Source: Meghimatium bilineatum
Taxonomy: Eukaryota > Mollusca > Gastropoda > Stylommatophora > Philomycidae
Assembly (NCBI GenBank): GCA_034231615.1
Contig: CM067322.1
Coordinates: forward strand, 60,631,245-60,695,244
Length of the DNA: 64,000 nt
Reading direction: 5' to 3'
The notes below the pieces were generated by a model. The model did no database searches. It worked only from the letters and a program-made list of their open reading frames with translations, and was not told the origin of the DNA. Shown here in pieces: positions 1 to 10,400 of this stretch. The position numbers and the translations under genes are program-made. Position 1 is the first letter of the stretch, and every line of letters begins with the position of its first letter.

Positions 1-276
1 TTCTTCTATGTTCGTTTTCAAACTCCTGCAGATTAGCAGGATGTAGTCCAGAGAACAGAATGCGTTGTGCCATGGTTTACAGCATTTCTGCGATATCTGC
101 GCCTTTCGGTAGGCACATCCGACTTCAGCATGGCTTTTGGTGACTGACCCTATATGGGATGAGACAGCCAACTCCATCCCATAACCTCCTTAGTCATCTT
201 TTATGACATGCGTGGAAGGTAAACAGTGTTGCTATTCTTTGCTCCCCTTTCGGGCCCTGGCAACACACAGGTACCA
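1..276 (-). repeat. SINE-A copy (truncated by window edge)
   Basis: Reverse-complement copy of the SINE-A family. Shared blocks include CAGGATGTAGTCCAGAGAAC, TATATGGGATG, CCTCCTTAGTC and CTCCCCTTTCGGGCCCTGG. The TTCTTC at the left edge is the complement of the family's GAA-rich 3' tail. The closest full-length relative in the window is at 53570-53845. Confidence 0.8.
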
Positions 277-417
277 GTTTCACTGAATAGTGGACATCCA
301 TAACCAAATTGCTAGTAGAGAGCAGATAGACTATGGAGTTTGTTCACTGTATCAAGCAGTTGAGTAACGTACTGGACTGACATGGAACTCCTTACAAGAA
401 ACTGCATGGACAAATAA

Positions 418-560
418 AATGAATGAGGGTGATGATTCTTTGCCCATATCCAGAATAAGGGAGTTGGGCTGGAACTATGTTGTTGACAGACACTGCAAGA
501 GAGTAAACAGGTTACCAGCAGTGCTCGAACAGCATGCTAAATTTCTGTGGTTACCCACCT
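418..560 (+). pseudogene. LINE 3' fragment (RNase H LINE type)
   Basis: A short frame reads DDSLPISRIRELGW, resembling SMTRIRELDL in the tail of the LINE at 22725-22760. It is probably a scrap of the region after RNase H. The remainder of 277-970 shows no gene or repeat I can name. Confidence 0.4.
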
Positions 561-976
561 TAATCTTGGCCATAGTCAAAGTTGCTTGATTTCTTTACCA
601 CTGTCTGAGTTGCTATTTTTAACATTTCATCAGGCACCATTTCATCTTTGATTAATAGGCCTATAGGTTTTTTTGTCTCAGAATTTAAATGAAAAGTTAA
701 ATTGAGGGGAGTCTAACATTTGCTGTGAAGCCTTCGTCCCCTTGAAGCACGTACTTACTATATTTTTTTATTTAATCTAGCCCTGATTCAGGGACCCATT
801 ATTAATACTAATCATATTCAAGTCGATAGTGATACAGTTGAAAACGACCAAGCAAGTTTGATGGAAATAGATTGGTGACGAGTGTGCTCTACTGACAATT
901 CTTATAAACAGATTGCAAGGTATGGCTGACTTCATGTAATATGGCGTCGAACATCTACTTTTCAGTGGAATTATTA

Positions 977-1273
977 AAAAGCTTGGAATGGTTATGACGT
1001 TTTGCTAATCTCTATAAACACACATAATAACACACACAAAGCGATGTTTTAACCAAAATGGAATTATCACTACTACATGCACAACAAAAAACGACAAGCA
1101 AGATCGGCACTATTGACTCACGTGTCATGTGAACGTCAATAGTGCCATTATTACTTGTCATTTTTTTGTTGTACAGGCCCCTATGTAGTTTTGATAAAAG
1201 GTCTTTTTGTCAAAACATCAATTTGTGTGTGTTTATAGTAATTAGCAAACTTCATTACCATGTTCCAAGCTTT
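977..1273. mobile_element. Foldback (hairpin) element
   Basis: The two halves are imperfect reverse complements. AAAGCTTGG at the left pairs with CCAAGCTTTA at 1264-1273; TTGCTAAT...TATAAACACACA pairs with TGTGTGTTTATAG...ATTAGCAA; GACAAG pairs with CTTGTC; the centre GGCACTATTGAC (1106-1117) pairs perfectly with GTCAATAGTGCC (1135-1146) around a 17-nt loop. No ORF. It looks like a non-autonomous foldback or MITE-like element of about 300 bp. Confidence 0.7.
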
Positions 1274-1298
1274 ACCTGTTGGATTTCAATTTTGCACA

Positions 1299-1346
1299 GT
1301 CAGTACATATTATAAAAAACACTTCAGTACATATTATAAAAAACAC
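1299..1346. repeat. 24-bp tandem duplication
   Basis: CAGTACATATTATAAAAAAC plus a few bases occurs twice head to tail just outside the foldback element. A simple local duplication. Confidence 0.7.
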
Positions 1347-1466
1347 TGAATCATTAGTTACCACTGCCAAAGTCGGATATGTCAGACTATTTGAGCAAAT
1401 AAAACTGCAGCACAATCCATCTTTGTTTCTTGCCAGAAATCTAGAAAGACTATTTTCCTGCAACAA

Positions 1467-2375
1467 GTGACGTCCAGCAGGTGTTTGAGAATAACCAACA
1501 TATACTTAGAGTACATCATACACGAGACATTACATGATTACAACACGTCTATATCGATCGGAGGCCCCCCTATTTGCAATTTGCGTTTCGCTGGTGACAT
1601 TGATCTTATAGATGGGTCAGAACAGGCATTACAGAAGTTAACAGCAAAGTTGGAAAAAGTTACCAGCAAGTACGGAATGCAAATCAATACAGATAAGAGC
1701 ATAATCTTGGTTAACAGCAGAGACACAGAAAACCAGACTAACATCATGATGAATGGACATAAGCTTGAGGCGGCGAATACCTTCAAATACCTCGGATCCA
1801 GTATATGCAGCGATGGAAAATGCAAAACAGAACTAAAAATAAGGCTGGATATGGCTTTAGCGTCCTTGTCACGACTAACGGTGATTTGGAAAAGCAACAT
1901 CAGTGTTGGAGTGAAAGTCAAACTGTATAAGTCGCTTGTGCTTTCTGTTGTGCTGTATGGTTGTGATAATTGGACACTCACTGCAGACAAGGAGAGAAGA
2001 TTACAGGCTTTTGAGTACAAATGCTACAGAGGAATTTTACGAATCTCTATATAGGGAACATAATACCAATGTGTGCGTAAGAAATAAAGTAGAGATGTGT
2101 GCAGGTGTTCAGAAACCATTTCTTTCAATAGTGAAACGACGAAAACCAGCATGGTTTAGACATGTATGAAGGCATGATTCCTTGTCAAAAACAATACAGC
2201 AGGGAACTGCCGAGGGGAGAAGACGTAGAGGATGGCAAATAAAGGCATGGACAGACAACATCAAGGAATGGACAGGACAATATATTTCCACACTCATCCG
2301 CATCGCTGAGGAGAGAATTCGCTGGAGGACTCTGTGTACTGAAGCATCCAATGTGGTACCCCTACAACCATGAAG
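1467..2375 (+). pseudogene. LINE 3' half: RT palm/thumb to C-terminus, frameshifted
   Basis: The main frame (1467-2054) carries ICNLRFAGDIDLIDGS, a decayed F-A-D-D box (the first Asp reads Gly), then ANTFKYLGSSICSDG and LYKSLVLSVVLYGCDNWTL. Other frames continue with FLSIVKRRKPAWFRHV, a stop, RHDSLSKTIQQGTAEGRRRR and EWTGQYISTLIRIAEERIRW, ending NVVPLQP at 2370. This is a non-LTR RT of the endonuclease type (RTE/Jockey-like), 5'-truncated and broken by a frameshift and a stop. Related pieces are at 12485-12740 and 57690-59165. Confidence 0.85.
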
Positions 2376-2495
2376 GATTACGGGTTTATTGATTAATTTA
2401 TTGATTCGAATATACAGCATCTTAGGTATATCACACATTTCTTCATTCACTGCCTCGCCGCTAATACATTCATTCGTCCTTTTCTGCAAAAGGAT
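2278..2495. repeat. Direct repeat, left copy (LINE 3' end plus flank)
   Basis: About 200 bp from ATTTCCACACTCATCCGCAT through the LINE stop to TTAGGTATATCACA and GCTAATACATTC. It recurs with about 85-90% identity at 3405-3599, resuming at 5470 after a LINE insertion. Confidence 0.75.
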
Positions 2496-3420
2496 TTTAT
2501 GAGCCTTTCATTTTTCATGATTTCTCCTCGGTGTTCAGTCAATATCCATACCTCCTTATTTTCTCTTGCGTTTGTCCCCGTTCCTACTTCATACTCGCAG
2601 TCTGTACCAACTCTGTGTTCTTTTCTAATTCTCCGATTGGCCTCAAGGGTGTGCATTCTATTTCTATTTCTCTTAGCTCTACCCTCAAACTGTGCCCTCG
2701 TGTACCAGTCTTGTTCTGTGTTCTTGATGTTGTTCACTGCTCCATTCACATTGCCATGTATCTTCTGGCGCATTCTATGTTTGCTAGAAACATAAGCTGG
2801 GGCAATCAACACTCGCTTGGTTTTTCGGATGTGTTCAGACCACCGAAGACATGCATTTGTCTCTGCTTTCGAGGTAAATTCAACAAAATCGAATGGGCGA
2901 CGTTTCCCGTTCTTATCTACCGGTAAAGCTACCTTCTTAACCATCTCAAACCAACTAAAATACTGGATTTTATTTGAATAGCGTACTCTGCTGTTAATTT
3001 TTCTTATAAACTCCGTCGTATCGTTAGCGTTCTAGTAAGCCTTCTGCGCTAGGTCCTCTACTGCGAAAGTTTCTGTCATAGTGTCCAGTTTCTTTGCAAC
3101 TATAATATCCTCTCTTCTCTTCACGACTGTTCTCCCCGTGGTTTCGTTGTCTAAATTTCGTCTGGTCTACTTTCTACTTTGATATAGAGGTCTGATTACT
3201 TTTATTGTCCCAGTTGCTAGGTTGTTCAACCTCCATGTTCTCCAAGGTCCTATCATGGTTATCGTCCACTCTTCTTTGCCTAGACGCAGAACAGCTACCA
3301 TATGATGTTATACCCTGTGCTAGCATCGAGATAGACTGCAGCAACCTCAAATCCGGATTAGCCTCTGTGATAAATATTTGGTTCACCCTGCCCTCTTTCC
3401 TATGACAAGATATTTCCACA
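2447..3420 (-). pseudogene. Decayed gag/ORF1-like frame with a broken zinc knuckle
   Basis: On the minus strand near 3080-3140 the reading is RGYYSCKETGHYDRNFRSRG, a CCHC zinc knuckle whose first and last Cys have become Tyr and Phe (one base each). Upstream (3174-3420) is a hydrophilic frame containing LENMEVEQPSNWDNK. Downstream a 165-codon open frame (2944-2447) has a basic KNGKRRPFDFVEF stretch resembling an RRM RNP1 motif. This could be ORF1 of a LINE or gag of an LTR element; I cannot decide, and the frames are interrupted. Confidence 0.45.
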
Positions 3421-3599
3421 CTCATCCGCATCGCTGAGGATATAATTAGCTGGAGCACTCTGTGTGCTGAAGCATCTAATGTGGTACCCCTACGACCGTA
3501 ACGGGTTACGGGTTTATTGATGCAACAGTTGTAATTCGAATTACAGATCTTAGGTATATCACATATTTCTTCATTTTCTGTCTCGTCGCTAATACATTC
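3405..3599. repeat. Direct repeat, right copy
   Basis: Matches 2278-2470 from ATTTCCACACTCATCCGCAT onward, including the LINE coding end and TTAGGTATATCACATATTTC. Its continuation after GCTAATACATTC is displaced to 5470 by the LINE inserted at 3600-5457. Confidence 0.75.
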
Positions 3600-5457
3600 T
3601 TCTTCTGCGTTCAGCATATGTGGTCATGCTATACCGTCAGGTATATATACCTGTCGTCAAGACGAAGTCCACTGCCTTCTCCAGGTCAGAGCGGCTGCCC
3701 CATAGCTTTTGCCTCAAGTCTGTATCCTCTGGCCAGGTCTGCTGTCTCTGCTCTTTGTATGTTGGGCAGTCCTGAAGTATGTGTTCCGATGTCTTGGTTC
3801 CGGATCCACATGGACATTCATCTGTGTATGAGATCCTTAATCGGTAAAGGTGACCCAACAGTCTGCAGTGGCCTGTTCTAAGGCGAAATATTGTGGTCTG
3901 TTGATATCTTTGGAAGAAATGTATTGCATCATGTTCGTATTCCCTTCCATTTGTTTCTTCCACTTTGCTGTATGTGTGTTGTGGATTATTGTTTTTGCTT
4001 CTCCGTAAGGCAGTGGGTGTCTGTGTTGCTCAATTTCGCTTCCTGCCTTTGACAGAGCATCTGCTTTCTCATTTCCAATTATTCCACAGTGTGATGTTAT
4101 CCACTGAAGGGCAATAGCTGATGCTTTTTTTTGGATCTGTCTTAGCTCATGTCTGATGTTGTGCAAAAGGCTTTCGTTTCTGTTGCTCTGGATTGATTCC
4201 AGTAGGGATCTGCAATCTGTGAATATGACTATCTTCTTTGGTCTTGGCAGTCCTGGTTCGGTGAAGGCTTTCAGTGCTCGATGGAGTGCAACTGCTTCTG
4301 CTCTAAAATTAGAGGAGTATTTCCTGGTTGGAAAAGCTTTTGATATTGTCTTCCCATATTTGAATCTTATAAAAATTCCACCTCCTCCATTCCTTACTGC
4401 TCCTTCTGCTGATCCATCTGTGTAGACATGTGACCATTCCTTGGAATTGTATTTGATTTCTATCATCTCTAGTGTCAATGCTTTTAGTTGAGGTGGAGTT
4501 TAGTATTCCTTATTAATTATTCCAGGAACCTGTGTTATTATGGAGACTATTGCCTGGCTCTTCAACGTCCGTTAGTATTTCAATTTCATTTGGGAGGTAT
4601 GTGAGGATTTCTTTATGTTGTTCATGGAGATCTTTGGAGATCTGACAGAAGCTGGTTCTCTTCAACCTGCTTGTGGTTGATCTAGAAATGTGCGCATACA
4701 TCGGATGGTTTGGCATGCGCTTAATCTTTTCCCTTTGAACAAGCACTCTTTCTTCTCTTCTGTCATCCAGTGGGCGGATGTTTACATGTTTTTCCATTGC
4801 ATGGATTGGAGTGGTTTTCATCACTCTTGAGAGAAGTCGAAGTCCTGCATTTTGTACTTTAGATAGGCGATCAGTATTTGTTTTTGATGCTGATGCCCAG
4901 GCTGTCATTCCATATTCTACTGCAGGTCTGACTGTACCCATGTAGACTTTTCGGAGAATATTTCCATTTGCTCCCAAGCTTGTGCCTGCAAGTTTCTTCA
5001 TCAAGGATAGCCTCCTAGTTGCTTTTTGCTCAGTGGTTATTAGGTGTGGTTTCCAGGTGAGTCGCTTGTCTAGTGTGACCCCTAGATATGTAGGGTTCTC
5101 CACATGTGCTAGCTCACTTCCATTTATTTTAAGATTTGCTTTTTCTTGGTGGTTTGAAAGTGAGAAGATGGTTGTCACAGTTTTGTAGAGGTTGATCTGG
5201 ACTCCTCAGTCAGATGCCAATTCCCTTAGGGTGTCAAGTGCGTCTGCATTCTGTTTTTTTGCAGTGGATTGGTTACCTGCCGCACTCCAGGCAGCAAAGT
5301 CATCTGCATGAAGGGCCTTGGAAATATGATGTGACAGTTTCTCTCCCATATCATTGATGAATACTAGGAAGAGGGTAGGAGAGATCACTCCTCCTTGTTG
5401 GAGAGTAACACGTTTGCTTAGTTTACCATCTACTTTTACTCTTGCAGTGCGGTAGCA
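3600..5457 (-). mobile_element. 5'-truncated RNase H-bearing LINE (I/Nimb-like), TSD-flanked
   Basis: On the minus strand: RT end with VTLQQGGVISPTLFLVFIND and HADDFAAWSA (catalytic box), then PTYLGVTLDKRLTWKPHL; RNase H with YTDGSAEG, FRAEAVALHRAL, IFTDCRSLLES and WITSHCGIIGNEKADAL (acidic and His residues present); a C-terminal CGSGTKTSEHILQDCPTY finger-like tail ending near 3637. One in-frame TGA at 5206-5208 and frameshifts near 4500 and 3900 kill it. The 3' end reads GAACGCAGAAGAAG. Flanked by GCTAATACATTC at 3588-3599 and 5458-5469, a 12-bp target-site duplication. Confidence 0.88.
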
Positions 5458-5469
5458 GCTAATACATTC

Positions 5470-6495
5470 ATTCTTGTGGTTCTGCAATCTATGATTCTTC
5501 TTCTATTTAAACTTTGGACTCCCCACCCGTAATGCTAAGCGGCTATACTTTACAACTCGAGGTACATATATATCACAATGCTTGTCTATTCTAAACGGCC
5601 GTGTGGCGATCGTTATGGCAATCCCTGGAATTTATCTGCCTGTAGAGGATGCACAATTTCTAAGTTGAATTCCCGCGACTTGTGCGATGCTATTTTGACG
5701 TCCTGGAATATCGGTTCAGCTCCTTGGACTGTCTGTTCTGGTTATCCCCTATACAGCGAGAAACCCGGTTCACTTGGAGACTTGCACCGTCTCCCAACTT
5801 TGAGCTATTCAAGCACTAACAACTTCTAGCTAAAAACTTCTCACTAAACTTGTAACTACCCGGGAATATACATACTCCCAATCGTTCTCACCTGCGTCCT
5901 TTTTGTTCAATATACACAAAGATGAGACAAGTCATTAAGTGAACATATGTTTGCACATTTATAATTTCTATGGGAATCGTGTATTTCCCTAGACATGGAG
6001 TCTATAGTTCTTTTGTGTGCGCTTAAAGAATAATGTCCGAAAACACGTTATTGTTCTGACGGACCATTCTTGTATAGATGGCGGAAAATGAACAATGCCT
6101 GCAGTCTGGCTGTCTACCTGGTCGTTTGTTCTCACGACAGGGTCCGAAGAAGAATGCTTATTGTGTCACCAATCGATCTATTTACAATCGCGCGCCGTAT
6201 ACATCATAGCGGATATTTCGGCCCTGGGGCAGGTTCTGCAACAATATTTTCCATGAGCCAGATTGGACAGTTCACGCAACCTGTCGTGGTAATTCACACT
6301 GTCAATCTCCCACTGTTCTTGGATTTACTGGACAGAGTTTTTTGTTATAATGTTTGCTGTCTGTGAAGAGTTCTCACTATCTACTGAGATGCCCTTAGTT
6401 TGTGAAGATGCTCTCAGTGCGTTAAGCGCAGATCGTTGGATGCGTATATTGTATGGGCCTTTAGCGAAAGTTCTTTTCGTTAATTAAGTAATATA
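5470..6495. other. Unassigned, slightly GC-richer stretch
   Basis: The first 40 bp complete the direct repeat. The rest has short open frames (5578-5829, 6070-6366) without recognisable motifs and a base composition unlike the AT-rich surroundings. It could be the remains of an old element or LTR; I see no diagnostic feature. Confidence 0.3.
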
Positions 6496-6499
6496 TGAT

Positions 6500-6826
6500 A
6501 TATGCTGAGAATACCATGGACTGCCAGAAAAACTAATGTAGAGGTGTTAAAAGAGTTAAATGCGAAACGGACCTTAATCAACAATATAAGAAAAAGGCAA
6601 TCTTCTTTTTTTGGCCACTTCATGAGACAGGCAGGTTTAGAGAACATAATCACAACAGGCAAGATTGAAGGCACCAGAGACAGAGGGTGACAACGTGAGA
6701 AAATATTAGACAGTTTGACAACCTGGCACGGCAAAGAAACAACAACGACTTTGATACATAATACTGTGGACAGAGAGCTGTGGAGAACCATGACCGCCTA
6801 CGCCACCCGGCATGGCACCTGATGAT
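6500..6826 (+). pseudogene. LINE 3' end with TGA-repeat tail
   Basis: Frame RIPWTARKTNVEVLKELNAK, RKRQSSFFGHFMRQ, TTGKIEGTRDRG, stop, QREKILD and ELWRTMTAYATRHGT is the C-terminus of an RT-bearing LINE (RTE-like). It ends in GATGATGATGATGA, the short-repeat tail typical of this group. Upstream RT is missing. Confidence 0.8.
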
Positions 6827-6829
6827 GAT

Positions 6830-7102
6830 GATGAGATTAGTTCAGTAAAAAAAAATAGGCCACATCTGCTGAACATGAATCAAAGCTCCAAAACTGAAAG
6901 AAAAGTACTAAATAAAGCGCACAATGTTTCCAAAAATTTTAGCACTAGATAACTTAAATAATCATTAAATTTAGTTCGGAAAAAAATACAATTGCAACAT
7001 TGCATTTTGTAATATTATAATTGTGTCCGTATATTATTTATTTCTAGTTGCATTATAAAGGTCTTACTTTTAATATCCCTCCAGGGAGGTAATTCGTTGC
7101 CA
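6830..7102. other. Region before the gene; promoter not recognisable
   Basis: AT-rich with poly-A runs. No convincing TATA box or CpG cluster is visible. An unseen upstream exon or a promoter here are both possible. Confidence 0.3.
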
Positions 7103-7226
7103 ATGAAAACAACTTTTAATGAACCAGACTCCACGATATGAATTATACTTAGTCAAATTACAAATTGTCATGTCAAATAATGAAAATAATGGAGCCAAAA
7201 CAAAGATTTTCGGGGAGAAAGCTTAA
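7103..7226 (+). promoter_or_regulatory. Two short upstream ORFs before the main start
   Basis: If the leader includes this stretch, an ATG at 7103 opens a 12-codon ORF ending with TGA at 7139-7141. A second ATG at 7170 opens an 18-codon frame ending with TAA at 7224-7226, which overlaps the main ATGs in another frame. A pyrimidine-rich CAG at 7082-7084 could be an acceptor starting this exon. The ORFs are seen; any repression of translation is inference. Confidence 0.4.
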
Positions 7227-7470
7227 AGATCCTACTACACTGAGAGTATTTTTCTCCTCCCCGTTTGGGGGAATGGAGAGTGAACGTGAAGAACTTACCA
7301 GGAAGTATTTCCCTCGTTTTCACCATGTTTGTAACGCTCGTGGTATTCAGTTTGTACCCGTAGATATGCGATGGGGGATCACTTCAGAAGCTGCTGATAA
7401 TGCCCAAGTTATAAAAATATGCCTTCGAGAAATTGACAGATCTGATGTTTTTATAGGATTTTTTGGCCAG
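7180..7470 (+). CDS. Exon 1: start codon and first half of DUF4062
   Basis: Codes residues 1-97. An in-frame TAG at 7150 bounds the frame. ATG 7180 and ATG 7189 are both in frame; 7189 has the better Kozak context (A at -3, G at +4), so the first three residues are uncertain. Motifs: LRVFFSSPFGGMESEREEL, VDMRWGITSEAADNAQVI, RSDVFIGFFGQ. The donor GTGAAG follows at 7471. The open frame runs to 7500, but that tail is intron because exon 2 resumes the domain exactly. Phase 0. Confidence 0.9.
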
Positions 7471-10400
7471 GTGAAGTTTTTTTGTGATGTCAAAAACTGA
7501 AACACTTCAAACAGATAAACAAGTTAGCAGTACAATTTTTCAATAATCCACACCCATTTTTGTTTTTTTTTAAACTCACGTATAGTATCGGTATATCATA
7601 GGCCTATTACTTCTTTTCTTCATAAAGTTTATTGTTATATTATTGTTTTATGTTACATTATTATCTATTTGTGCTTAAAGTCCAAGTAAGTTAAAGCAAA
7701 AGTGCCCTTCTCTATTGTATTATATAAAATAAAACCCTAAGCAGATTATTTGCCACATATATGAGCAGATGTGAACACATTGATAATAGCATCACATATG
7801 TCGTCATCGAATATCACTTAATTTCTATGTCAGCTTTTCCTTTCACTCAATATCTATATTTTCTGTCAAGATTGATTGGTCTATAATTTCATGGAAATTT
7901 TTTCCACTTTAATAAGCTCAGGCTATCTCAAAATAAGTATGATATTAATAGCCAAAAACAAGACATAGAGGATAGGCCTATGTCTAATCTCCATAATAAT
8001 GCACCACAAAGGCAATGAAATAAATATAATATGGATCTAAGTACATGGCAACATTGAATGGAGTGGGCTAGTTTATATGAAAAAAAGGTAAGAAATAGAG
8101 ATTGATATTGGACTTAACAGATCAGAAATAATATTATCATAGTTAACTCTTTCATGATGCAATTATTCCCGGGATTTGGACATAATTAATTTTAAGCTAA
8201 AATTTTGGACCGCAACATGATTCAAGCGCATGCTTCCTGAAGCCAAAGTATTAGCTATGAAAGATCATATAATGTATCAAAAGAAATTATAATTGAATGT
8301 GGAATCCACACACAATATAAAGATATAATAATTGTAAGAACAAAATACAAAAATTACACCACAAACAGGAATGTCAGTAAACAGAAAATTTTTAACAGAT
8401 ATTTTCTTCTATTCACCCTCAATTTTACTTGTCTTGAAGTGATGATATCCAATCTTACTATAGTAGATGCCTTGACTGTCCATTTACTGATCATAATTAG
8501 TTTATTTGAAGTAATCTATCAACTGCATAGTGTTTTATGCCATTTTACGTGTTTCATGTCAAATTTCAGAATTGAACAAAATATAGCGAAACTTTACGAA
8601 ATATTTCCAAGGGATTGGATTTCCAAAGTTGAACTTTATTCCACTCAATATTATCATTAGGTGTAACTCTATTTTATGTATCATGTAGTGCAATATTATC
8701 ATTGCTCTCATTAGGTCTATTTGATTCTTCAGAATCAATAGCATTGAAAACAGTTTTAAAATTTTTTAGCTAGTTTTCCTTAAACAGATTAGATCTAGGC
8801 CTGTTTATTTTCCAATTTTCAACAAGTCGGTAATCTCTACTATCAAAATAAAAAACATTGTTGTTTTCTGACACATCACTTGAAATAATATATCCAATTA
8901 TAAAACTCAAATAATAAAGCTTATTGTTTACTAAATGTTTGAGCATCTTACTAGTGGAAGATGAAGCCATTTTGCTAATTTTTGAAAAACTGAAAATACC
9001 TTGTTTGAATTTTAACTTGAAATAAATATGTCATGAGTCTAATCACAGAGTAATATGATGGTTTCCATTTGTAAGCCAGATTTATAAATGTTGAATGGCT
9101 AAATAAGTTAATACTTGTCATTTACGAACCAAGCTAAGCAAATTTAGATGGTATATATGGAGGACCGATATATCGTGTTTATGTCCTGAAATGGTGGAGG
9201 CTCTGTCCCTATATATCGTGTTTACGTACGAATTGAGTTAAGAAGATAAACAATGAAGTGACAGATGGAACAACAGTATGAAAGAAAATCCACATGTGTG
9301 TGCTTCTAAAAAAACCATAAAGGATGTGCAAAATAAATTAAAATCTTAAAATACAAACAGGAAACTGTTTAACTTTGGACTGTGATCTCCATAGTTGAAT
9401 TCTTCTTTTTTCTTCTTCAACGTTCATTCTCAAACCCCTGCTGGATCTCTCTTGTATCAGGACAATGGTCCTACTGGATATCCTGCAGGATGTAGTCCAG
9501 CGAATGGAAATGCGTTGTGTCTCCGTTTTATCTGCGCTAATGGCCTGAAACATCCGTCTTCGGCAGTAAATGAATTGTTCAATATGCAAAGATTTTAATG
9601 GTAGGCTTACTTACTAAGTTACTTCTCTGCCATAAATTTCAGAAATACAAAATATATATTAGTCATTACTACTACAACAATAACATTCTATACAATATTT
9701 TTATATGCTGGTTACAGGTGTTCTAAAAGGAAGACTAAATTGGTTACACAATTTATAATTATAACTCAAACCATAGTCTAACAAATAATAGAGCATAAAA
9801 CACTGCTAAAAGGCACAAAAATCAATCAAAAATGTTAAAATACTGTAGTTTATTAACAGTTGCAATCAGAACTAAGTATTGACATATGTATGCAATGGGT
9901 CTAACACACAGTGCATTATCTATGTGAGTGTACAGGCCCTACGTTATGTAGCCTAGCCTATTTTCCTGAGCATGTATCAATCAAATGCCATGTTGTGTGG
10001 TGTAGGCAATCATGCTTCTCCACAACTCTCTGTCTCTTGTGTTGTCAATAAGTTCAGTTGGGGATTTCTTTTTGTAACGTAGTGACAACATATCTATACA
10101 TTTCTCTCATCATGTTCCTCTGTTTCCTCTCTCCTTGATCTTTCCGGTGATTGCTAAATGTTCAACATAAATCACATTGTTAAGCCATGTAGGCAAAATG
10201 TACGCCAAAAACATAGAATCCAGGCTAAGACCTATTATAGAACTAAAACTATCCAACGAACAGATAGGATTTAGAAAAAACAGAAGCTGCACAGATGCAA
10301 TTTTCATTCTCAGGCAGATGGTGGAGAAAAGCATTGAATACAAGAAGAACCTTTTTGTAACATTTGTAGATCAGGAGAAAGCCTTCAATAGACTAGATAG

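Noticed and set aside
1-276. SINE-A as a tRNA gene or pseudogene
   Set aside because: No convincing A box and B box at tRNA spacing in any copy.
1538-2020. Minus-strand frame of 160 codons
   Set aside because: Shadow of the plus-strand LINE RT, which has recognisable motifs.
5578-6366. Two open frames as small genes
   Set aside because: No domain, splice partner or repeat homology; length is within chance expectation for this slightly GC-richer stretch.
7471-7500. Extension of exon 1 frame to 7500
   Set aside because: Exon 2 continues the DUF4062 motif exactly from the donor at 7471; the extra codons (VKFFCDVKN) break the domain.
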